Source of the DNA: a virus
IMG/VR virus record: IMGVR_UViG_3300024415_000652
Location: 1-43,754 of that record
Reading direction: 5' to 3' (one strand)
DNA: 43,754 nucleotides
This document shows positions 37,967 to 43,754 of this stretch, piece after piece. The notes beneath the pieces were generated by a model, which was not told where the DNA came from, ran no database searches, and saw only the letters and a list, made by a program, of their open reading frames with translations. Position numbers and translations under genes: made by a program. Within the stretch, counting starts at the first letter, position 1; every line of letters starts with the position of its first letter.

Positions 37967-38508
37967 AAATATTTCAAATAGGTTTTAATAAGTGTGGTAC
38001 AAAATCCCTTTCGGATTTCTTTTCCAATAATGGATATCTCTCAGTACATTGGGATAACTACAAATGGGATAATCACTTCACCCAAAATCTAAAAGAGAAT
38101 AAACCCCTTTTGGATGGTACGAACCCCCACGTCGTTTTTTTTAGTGATATTGGGTTTGTTCAAAGACAATTTCAGATATTCGCACAACAATACCCCACGT
38201 CGAAATTTATTTATAATGTAAGAAATATTGATAGTTGGTTAGATAGTAGAGAAAGACAATATAAAAAACATCCCCTGGCTTTTTCTGATAACTTTGGATT
38301 TACGATTCAAGCTGGCTTAGATAGAAGAGATTATTGGAAATCCGAATGGTTGTATCACAAAAAAGTTATAGAAGAATACTTTGTAGGTTTACAAGCGGAG
38401 AGGTTATTAAAGTTTGATATAGAAAAAGATGGAGTGGAGAAGTTAATCGAATTCTTACCCCATATGGAATTCACTAATTTGGAGTTTCCACATAGTAATA
38501 AAGGATAA
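37963..38508 (+). CDS. Sulfotransferase (PAPS-dependent), second copy
   Basis: 181 residues. GFNKCGTKSLSDFF (7-20) with Lys10 is the 5'-phosphosulfate loop; KFIYNVRNIDSWLDSR (81-96) gives Arg87 and Ser91. Diverged from the copy at 33672, so probably a different acceptor. Its middle is less A/T-rich than its neighbours, which may signal separate acquisition. Confidence 0.82.
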   Translation: MKIFQIGFNKCGTKSLSDFFSNNGYLSVHWDNYKWDNHFTQNLKENKPLLDGTNPHVVFFSDIGFVQRQFQIFAQQYPTSKFIYNVRNIDSWLDSRERQYKKHPLAFSDNFGFTIQAGLDRRDYWKSEWLYHKKVIEEYFVGLQAERLLKFDIEKDGVEKLIEFLPHMEFTNLEFPHSNKG

Positions 38509-39062
38509 TGTTTTTAAGTAAGAAAGAGTTAGATAAGATAGGATTCAAATCCATTGGTGAAAATGTGTTAATATCGGATAAGGCATCGATATACTCACCT
38601 CACACCATAACGATTGGTAACAACGTTAGGATAGATGATTTTGCCATTCTTTCACAATCTGAGGAATTGATTATTGGAGATTATGTTCACATAGGTTGTT
38701 ATACTTCCATCATTGGTTCAGGACCAGTGAAGCTGGAGGATTTTGTATCTATTAGTGGGAAAGTTTCGATTTATTCTTCAAACGATGATTATACAGGACT
38801 TAAAATGACAAATCCAATGGTTCCTAAAGAATATACAGGAATAAAGAGTGGTGAAGTAACAATCCGAAAACATACTATTATAGGATGTAATTGTGTAGTG
38901 TTACCAAACACAATTTTAGGTGAAGGAGTATCGGTTTCTTCTCTTTCACTTTTAAATGGAACTTATGAAGAGTGGGGAGTATATTCAGGAAACCCAGCAA
39001 AAAGAATAGGTAAAAGAGTAAAAAGATTATTAAGATATGAACAAGCTTTACGAAATAATTAA
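38508..39062 (+). CDS. Hexapeptide-repeat acyltransferase
   Basis: 184 residues. Hexapeptide coils ([IV]GxxVxI repeats such as IGENVLISDKASIYSPHTIT, IGDYVHIGCYTSI, IGCNCVVLPNT) and YSGNPAKRIGKRVKR at the end define a sugar O- or N-acetyltransferase of the left-handed beta-helix class. Overlaps the ACP gene by 26 nt. Confidence 0.85.
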   Translation: MFLSKKELDKIGFKSIGENVLISDKASIYSPHTITIGNNVRIDDFAILSQSEELIIGDYVHIGCYTSIIGSGPVKLEDFVSISGKVSIYSSNDDYTGLKMTNPMVPKEYTGIKSGEVTIRKHTIIGCNCVVLPNTILGEGVSVSSLSLLNGTYEEWGVYSGNPAKRIGKRVKRLLRYEQALRNN

Positions 39063-39258
39063 TGGAATCCTAAAAGAGAACGATTTAGATACGTTTGATA
39101 AATTTGAGGATTCACACCATCTAAAGAATGATTTAGGATTGGATTCATTTAATCTAGCAGAATTAACTGTATTGATTGAGGATGAATATGATATTGATAT
39201 CTTTGAAGGAGATTTGGTATTTACGATTGGTGATATAAAACAAAAGTTAAATGGATAA
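39037..39258 (+). CDS. Acyl carrier protein
   Basis: 73 residues. GLDSFNLAEL (34-43) holds Ser37, the phosphopantetheine site; four helices and net acidic charge fit ACP. It would carry the acyl group activated by the neighbouring AMP-ligase. Too far from fatty-acid genes to be the housekeeping ACP, so it is a dedicated one. It needs host phosphopantetheinyl transferase. Confidence 0.92.
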   Translation: MNKLYEIINGILKENDLDTFDKFEDSHHLKNDLGLDSFNLAELTVLIEDEYDIDIFEGDLVFTIGDIKQKLNG

Positions 39259-40345
39259 GATTTTTCTTATTGATAAAAATGAAATAACTTATAACGATTT
39301 AATAAGTTATGTAAATGGACAGATAACCATATGGGATTCCCAATACTCTGATTTAGAGAGATTTATATTGGATACCATCAAACGATTAGCTTCTGAACCT
39401 TATATAGAGAACCATTCTCATTTGATTGATGTGATGGAGGATACAAACGGAAATATTGAATTGAAAACTTCAGGAACAACAGGAGAACCAAAGATAATTT
39501 ACCAATCGTTTGAAAAGATGATTAGAAATATCAAACTGAAGGATGAGGATATGGTTTGGGGATTATTTTATCCTATTAATAGAATGGCTGGTTATCAAGT
39601 TCTTTTTCAAGCTCTTTTGAACAAAGATACTTTGGTAAATATGAATGGATACCAATATAGTGAGATACAACAAAGAATACTAAGTTATGGAGTAACTCAT
39701 ATATCTGCTACACCAACTTTGTACAAAATGATATTAGATAGGGTATATCCTAACGTAAAACAAATAACATTTGGTGGTGAACGTTCTTCAAAAGATTTAC
39801 AACACAAAATATCAGATTATTTTCCAAACGCTAAAGTTAAAAATATCTATGCATCAACTGAAGGTGGGAGTTTATTTGCTTCAAATGGTGATACTTTTAC
39901 CATTCCTACTAAATTTATGGATAAGATTAGGATAAAAAATGATGAAATTTGGTTACACAAAGATATAGTTGGTGATTCATTTCACATAAAATGGGATGGA
40001 AATTGGTATAATACTGGTGATTTAGTTACATTTGTAAACAAAAATGAGTTCAAAATCGTTGGAAGAAGTACGAATATCGTAAAAATTGGAGGATATAATG
40101 TGAATTTAGAACTAGTTGAATCAAAAATCCAGCAATTGGATGGTGTAAAATTGGTAAAAATCACTTCAAAAGAGAATTCTGTGTTGGGAAATATCTTAAT
40201 TGGTGAAATAATTCATTACGATGGGTATTCTTTGATTGATATCAAGCGTAATATGAAAAATGTGTTGGAAAAATGGGAGATTCCAACGAAATTAAAAGTT
40301 GTAGAATCAATAGAACTAACTGAAAATGGAAAAATTAAGAGGTAA
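39251..40345 (+). CDS. AMP-dependent acyl/acid ligase, compact
   Basis: 364 residues. TSGTTGEPK (73-81), YASTEGG, WYNTGDL, GRSTNIVKIGGYNV and final NGKIKR are the adenylation-domain core motifs A3, A5, A7, A8 and A10. It would load an acid onto the ACP encoded just upstream (8-nt overlap). Shorter at the N-terminus than usual (about 500), as in some carrier-loading ligases of glycan clusters. The acid is unknown. Confidence 0.87.
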   Translation: MDKIFLIDKNEITYNDLISYVNGQITIWDSQYSDLERFILDTIKRLASEPYIENHSHLIDVMEDTNGNIELKTSGTTGEPKIIYQSFEKMIRNIKLKDEDMVWGLFYPINRMAGYQVLFQALLNKDTLVNMNGYQYSEIQQRILSYGVTHISATPTLYKMILDRVYPNVKQITFGGERSSKDLQHKISDYFPNAKVKNIYASTEGGSLFASNGDTFTIPTKFMDKIRIKNDEIWLHKDIVGDSFHIKWDGNWYNTGDLVTFVNKNEFKIVGRSTNIVKIGGYNVNLELVESKIQQLDGVKLVKITSKENSVLGNILIGEIIHYDGYSLIDIKRNMKNVLEKWEIPTKLKVVESIELTENGKIKR

Positions 40346-41045
40346 AATCATAGTAACTGGAATTTCCAAAGGATTGGGATTCGAAACAACTAAGAAATTA
40401 TTAGATTGTGGATGGGATGTAATTGGTATAAGTAGAACTTATAATGATGAATTTTGGGATTATCCCGGCTTCCAATGGTTAAAATACGATTTATCAGATT
40501 CTCAACAAATTGAAGGTTTTCTTAAAGAAAATATAGGAAATAAAGAAAAAATTTACGGATTCGTTAACAACGCTGCGCTAGCTTACGATGATATAATTAC
40601 CAATATGAAGGTAGAAAAGTTGGAAAATATGTATAAAATTAACGTATTTTCACCAATTTCTATTACAAAATTTTGTTTAAGGAACATGCTATTTCATAAA
40701 ACAAAAGGTTCAATTATTCACATTTCTTCAATAAGTGTTCATACAGGATATAATGGATTATCAATGTATGCTTCTACAAAAGGAGCGATTGAAGCGTTCT
40801 CAAAGAACACCGCTAGAGAGTGGGGAAGGATTGGAATTCGTTCAAATTGTATTGTAGCTGGGTTTATGGAAACTGAAATGAGTGGTACATTAAGTGATGA
40901 ACAAAGAGATAGAATTTACAAAAGAACTTCACTTAAAAAACCAACTGATACTAAATCAGTAGCAAATACCATAGAATTTTTACTATCTGATGGTTCAAAT
41001 TCAATTACAGGTCAAAATATAAACGTAGATTCGGGAACAATATAA
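40326..41045 (+). CDS. FabG-like 3-oxoacyl reductase (SDR)
   Basis: 239 residues. TGISKGLG (11-18), NNAA (81-84), Ser135, Tyr148-x3-Lys152 form a classical SDR; the sequence resembles 3-oxoacyl-ACP reductase. It would reduce a carrier-bound ketoacyl group or a sugar ketone with NADPH. It overlaps the ligase gene by 20 nt, completing an ACP-ligase-reductase set. Confidence 0.87.
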   Translation: MEKLRGKIIVTGISKGLGFETTKKLLDCGWDVIGISRTYNDEFWDYPGFQWLKYDLSDSQQIEGFLKENIGNKEKIYGFVNNAALAYDDIITNMKVEKLENMYKINVFSPISITKFCLRNMLFHKTKGSIIHISSISVHTGYNGLSMYASTKGAIEAFSKNTAREWGRIGIRSNCIVAGFMETEMSGTLSDEQRDRIYKRTSLKKPTDTKSVANTIEFLLSDGSNSITGQNINVDSGTI

Positions 41046-41137
41046 TGGAAGATATAGGATTTATAATAATTATAATATTTGGAGGACTTTTATCAGGATA
41101 TTTACGATATTCGGAGTATAAAGATTTGGATAAGTGA
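41045..41137 (+). CDS. 30-residue membrane peptide
   Basis: ATG 41045 shares a base with the SDR stop. One hydrophobic helix (GFIIIIIFGGLLSGYL) then a charged end. The promoter at 41125 overlaps its 3' end. Unknown. Confidence 0.5.
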   Translation: MEDIGFIIIIIFGGLLSGYLRYSEYKDLDK

Positions 41138-41156
41138 AATATTTTTCGTATATTAG
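41125..41156 (+). promoter_or_regulatory. Promoter, TTTG-N20-TATATTAG
   Basis: TTTG at 41125-41128 and TATATTAG at 41149-41156, spacing 20 nt, 17 nt before the methylglyoxal synthase ATG. Starts the transcript for the metabolic genes to the window end. Confidence 0.78.
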
Positions 41157-41173
41157 TACAAATATAGTAGTAG

Positions 41174-41584
41174 ATGAACAAAATTAAATATGATTTTTCA
41201 CAAATGAAGTTTGCGTTAGTAGCTCATGATAATAAAAAAGCTGATATGGTTGCTTTTGTAACCAAAAGATTGGATTTTTTCAATAGAGAAGATGTAGATA
41301 TTGTAACCACTGGAACAACTGGTGCTCATTGTGAACACGCTGGAATTACTAAAGTTCAAAAACTTTTATCAGGTCCACTTGGTGGAGATGCACAAATTGC
41401 AGCAATGGTGAGTACAGGTGAAATAACTGGAGTTATCTTTTTAAGAGACCCATTGGGAAAACACCCTCACGATGTGGATATCAATATGTTGATGAGATTG
41501 TGTGATGTACACAATGTACCACTAGCAACAAATTATAAAACTGCTAGTATTTTGATAAAATGGTTTAAAAATCAAGTAAAATGA
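41174..41584 (+). CDS. mgsA: Methylglyoxal synthase
   Basis: 136 residues. LVAHDNKK (15-22), TTGTTG (45-50), SGPLGGDAQIAAMV (66-79), FLRDPLG and HPHDVD (97-102) match MgsA, including the phosphate loop and the catalytic Asp and His. Converts dihydroxyacetone phosphate to methylglyoxal and phosphate. A phage might free phosphate when sugar phosphates pile up, or use the toxic product; both are inference. The stop overlaps the next start. Confidence 0.93.
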   Translation: MNKIKYDFSQMKFALVAHDNKKADMVAFVTKRLDFFNREDVDIVTTGTTGAHCEHAGITKVQKLLSGPLGGDAQIAAMVSTGEITGVIFLRDPLGKHPHDVDINMLMRLCDVHNVPLATNYKTASILIKWFKNQVK

Positions 41585-41775
41585 AAATTTACATAGTAAT
41601 AGCATTTAATAAACAAGACTTCTACCCCGTAGGAGTTTGTGATAGTTTGGTTTTAGCTAAACAATACGCTCAAAGGGAGTTTAAAGAAAGAGCTCGTTCA
41701 CATAGAGTGTATGTTTATGAGAAAACAATGAACGCTCCACAATTGTTGGAGGATAAAATAGTATTTAAATTATAA
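41581..41775 (+). CDS. Small protein, unknown
   Basis: 64 residues. Alternating strands and a basic helix (LAKQYAQREFKERARSHR). No family recognised. Overlaps the mgsA stop by 4 nt. Confidence 0.55.
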   Translation: MKIYIVIAFNKQDFYPVGVCDSLVLAKQYAQREFKERARSHRVYVYEKTMNAPQLLEDKIVFKL

Positions 41776-41789
41776 AAAGGAAAAGAGTT

Positions 41790-42869
41790 ATGAATTACGC
41801 ATTGACGTATGATGATATTCAGCTGGTTCCAGCATTTTCGAATATCAAATCAAGAACAAATATCAATCTTCGTACAAAGTTGAGTAGAAGATATGGATTA
41901 TTAAATCCTATCGTAGCTTCACCAATGGATACAGTTTGTGAGTTTGATATGGCTTTAAAAATGGCACAATTAGGAGGTGTTGGTTGTATTCATAGATTTA
42001 TGAGTATTACTCACCAATGTGATATTGTAGAAGAATTATATACAGCTATTCATCACGAAAGAGTAAATGAACCTTCAATAGCGGAAGCTTGGGGAGTTAT
42101 GTATGATGATTGGCATGGTGAAATTCCTCACGTTCCAATTATGGCTGCTATCGGAGTTCAAGAAGAGGATAAGAAAAGAGCAAAAGCATTGGTTGAAGCT
42201 GGGGCTAATGTTCTACTAATCGATGTAGCTCATGGAGACCACCAAAATGTTATTGATATGATTCATTGGTGTAAAACACAAGATGATTTGGTAATGGTAG
42301 ATATCATAGCTGGAAATATAGCTACACAATCAGCTGCTGAAACCTTATTAGCTTATGGAGCTGATGGTTTGAGAGTTGGTATTGGTGGTGGTTCACTTTG
42401 TACAACGAGAATGAAAACTGGATTTGGTGTTCCAAATGTAACTTCATTAGAAGAAGTTTTGAAAGTGAGTGGAGTACCAGTTATGGCTGATGGAGGTATT
42501 AGAAGTAGTGGTGATATGAGTAAAGCTCTAGCAATTGGAGCTGAAACTGTAATGTTGGGTTCCTTATTAGCTGGAACTGATGAATCTCCTGGTAAGATTT
42601 TGGAAACTTCAAAAGGATTATATAAAAGATATAGAGGTTCAGCATCATTGGAAACCAAAGTAACTCACGGACAGCAAGAAAGAAATGTTGAAGGAGAATC
42701 TACAACAATTCCATACAAAGGTGGAGTAAAATTCATTGTAAATGGATTATTGGATGGAGTAAAATCAGCACTATCTTATGCTGGAGCTGAAGAATTAAGA
42801 TTTTTTTATCCAGAATATGTAATTGTAACTAACGCAGGACAGAATGAAGCTAAACCACATTTACTATAA
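41790..42869 (+). CDS. IMP dehydrogenase/GMP reductase-family enzyme, no CBS domains
   Basis: 359 residues, a TIM barrel. LTYDDIQLVPAFSNI, VASPMDTVCEFDMA, the Asp146-containing LLIDVAHGDH and GIGGGSLCTTRMKTGFGVP with catalytic Cys204 are all present. CBS domains are absent; only a short linker lies near 92-115. In the flap the Arg-Tyr pair of IMPDH is not seen (EGESTTIPYKGG), which leans towards GMP reductase or an odd IMPDH. Either way it tunes guanine-nucleotide pools for replication. GGAAAAGAG precedes the ATG. Confidence 0.85.
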   Translation: MNYALTYDDIQLVPAFSNIKSRTNINLRTKLSRRYGLLNPIVASPMDTVCEFDMALKMAQLGGVGCIHRFMSITHQCDIVEELYTAIHHERVNEPSIAEAWGVMYDDWHGEIPHVPIMAAIGVQEEDKKRAKALVEAGANVLLIDVAHGDHQNVIDMIHWCKTQDDLVMVDIIAGNIATQSAAETLLAYGADGLRVGIGGGSLCTTRMKTGFGVPNVTSLEEVLKVSGVPVMADGGIRSSGDMSKALAIGAETVMLGSLLAGTDESPGKILETSKGLYKRYRGSASLETKVTHGQQERNVEGESTTIPYKGGVKFIVNGLLDGVKSALSYAGAEELRFFYPEYVIVTNAGQNEAKPHLL

Positions 42870-43048
42870 TGATAAAATGGTTCAAAACAAATAAAAAGTT
42901 GAGAGAAATTCTCAATAAGAAACAAGAAGAGATTGATAATCTCAGAAATGACTGGTTTCTGAAACGAAAAGAGATTTCAGATTTGAAAAGAGAACTTATG
43001 TTAGCTAGAAGAATGTGGGATATTTCAGATAAAACAAAAAAATACTAA
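42869..43048 (+). CDS. 59-residue coiled-coil peptide
   Basis: ATG 42869 shares a base with the previous stop. Highly charged heptad-like helix (LREILNKKQEEIDNLRND) to TAA 43048. Unknown function. Confidence 0.55.
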   Translation: MIKWFKTNKKLREILNKKQEEIDNLRNDWFLKRKEISDLKRELMLARRMWDISDKTKKY

Positions 43049-43049
43049 T

Positions 43050-43475
43050 ATGGAAGCAAAAAAGAAAGCAATTATAGTTAGTGGGTACTTTAACCCAATT
43101 CACAAAGGACACTTAGAGTTATTTGAGTTAGCTAAACAAAATGCTGATAAACTTTGGGTGATTGTAAATTCAGATAAACAAAGAGAACTGAAAGGTTCTG
43201 AGTATTTTATGGATGAGGATGAGAGATTACAAATCGTAAAAGCTATTAGATATGTAGATTACGCTCTGATTTCTCAAGATACCGATAAAACTCAATGTGA
43301 AACTCTTAAACAATTCTCAGAAATGTTTAGTGAAGTATATGATTTAGCATTTGCTAATGGTGGAGACCAAAATAACGATACAATTCCAGAAGCTGAGGTT
43401 TGTAGAGAAAATGGTATTCAATTAATGGATGGATTGGGAGTTAAAATCCAATCTTCATCTTGGTTATTAAAATAA
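43050..43475 (+). CDS. Cytidylyltransferase-like nucleotidyltransferase, second type
   Basis: 141 residues. SGYFNPIHKGHLELFELAK holds the intact HxGH (His18-His21). GSEYFMDEDERLQIVKAI and a final SSSWLLK fit the adenylyl/cytidylyltransferase fold (glycerol-3-phosphate or pantetheine type). Distinct from the HPGY enzyme at 27065. Substrate unknown. The next gene's start shares its last base. Confidence 0.8.
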   Translation: MEAKKKAIIVSGYFNPIHKGHLELFELAKQNADKLWVIVNSDKQRELKGSEYFMDEDERLQIVKAIRYVDYALISQDTDKTQCETLKQFSEMFSEVYDLAFANGGDQNNDTIPEAEVCRENGIQLMDGLGVKIQSSSWLLK

Positions 43476-43754
43476 TGATAAAAAAGTTCAAATTATTTTG
43501 GGATAAGTTTACAACGAGATTCGCTGTACCTTTACTAATTGTGAGTATGGTTTGGAATACTTACTTAGGTTGGGAGAGTAGAACCAATGCTAGAGCAGCA
43601 GAATATAGATTCAAATCCTATATATTAGAACACAGACATTTACCAATTGAAGAAAATATCTATACTATAACTTCGGTTGATGGTGAAGAAATTGAAATTG
43701 ATGAATCAACATATGGAGAAGTGGATTGGAGATGGTTGAAAGAAAATGGATGGG
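43475..43754 (+). CDS. Single-pass membrane protein, 3' partial
   Basis: Starts at ATG 43475, overlapping the stop before it; open to the window end (93 codons seen). Basic N-terminus, one membrane helix (FAVPLLIVSMVWNTYLGW, 16-33), then an acidic extension. Topology suggests anchoring with the tail outside the cytoplasm or in it; unknown function. Confidence 0.6.
   Translation, partial: MIKKFKLFWDKFTTRFAVPLLIVSMVWNTYLGWESRTNARAAEYRFKSYILEHRHLPIEENIYTITSVDGEEIEIDESTYGEVDWRWLKENGW

Noticed and set aside
1-43754. A bacterial chromosome rather than a phage
   Set aside because: One-strand layout, tiny overlapping genes, tRNA array and phage-class hypotheticals argue against it, though the absence of structural genes means it cannot be excluded from sequence alone.
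1-43754. CRISPR array or insertion sequence
   Set aside because: No regularly spaced direct repeats and no transposase-like gene or terminal repeats were seen.

Overview
The window reads as an accessory region of a large, AT-rich tailed-phage genome that infects a member of the Bacteroidota, probably a marine flavobacterium. Evidence for a phage: every convincing gene is on the + strand; genes overlap by a few bases or abut; there are dozens of very small ORFs; five tRNA genes are clustered; and phage-type metabolic genes occur (thyA, groES/groEL, a DNA methylase). Evidence for the host: thirteen promoters match the Bacteroidota architecture (TTG, exactly 20 nt, TATNTTNG); most genes lack a Shine-Dalgarno sequence and have A-rich leaders; two secretory signal peptides end in Ala-Gln. 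No capsid, tail, terminase or polymerase gene is visible, so the phage assignment is an inference. The AT-rich composition and tRNAs for A-ending codons fit it.

Layout. 1-852 is the end of a DNA methylase carrying three homing-endonuclease-like DNA-binding repeats. 892-6401 holds a TonB-dependent outer-membrane receptor, two sugar-nucleotide epimerase/dehydratases, a secreted S1/P1 nuclease and a P-loop kinase. 6451-8427 is a run of tiny, mostly membrane proteins. 8427-10826 has a flavodoxin-fold oxidoreductase, a GT25 glycosyltransferase and thymidylate synthase. 10828-12404 holds two small genes and then heme oxygenase overlapping a ferredoxin-dependent bilin reductase. 12443-14618 ends in groES-groEL. 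14619-15361 is an island of hairpins, terminators and rare Shine-Dalgarno-bearing small genes. 15362-18021 has a lipoprotein, an HD-domain protein fused to a basic tail, and small proteins closed by a strong terminator. 18100-23718 and 25636-31000 are small-gene operons driven by a repeated promoter whose 5' leader often contains a covarying hairpin. 23814-25218 is the tRNA array, with two apparent structured RNAs in its spacers. 31058-41137 holds a lysin-like protein followed by a surface-glycan cluster: methyltransferase, possible glycosyltransferase, two sulfotransferases, DegT-like aminotransferase, WbqC, two hexapeptide acyltransferases, beta-propeller, PhyH dioxygenase, ACP, AMP-ligase and SDR reductase. 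41174-43754 has methylglyoxal synthase, an IMPDH/GMPR-family enzyme and a nucleotidyltransferase.

How it may work together (inference). Heme oxygenase would make biliverdin and free iron from heme, and the overlapping reductase would reduce the bilin; the TonB receptor could supply heme or another iron source. The glycan cluster could remodel the host surface with acyl and sulfate groups, for example to block superinfection. Chaperonin, thymidylate synthase, the purine enzyme and methylglyoxal synthase would adjust host folding and metabolism. The repeated promoter with its hairpin leader looks like a phage-specific expression class.
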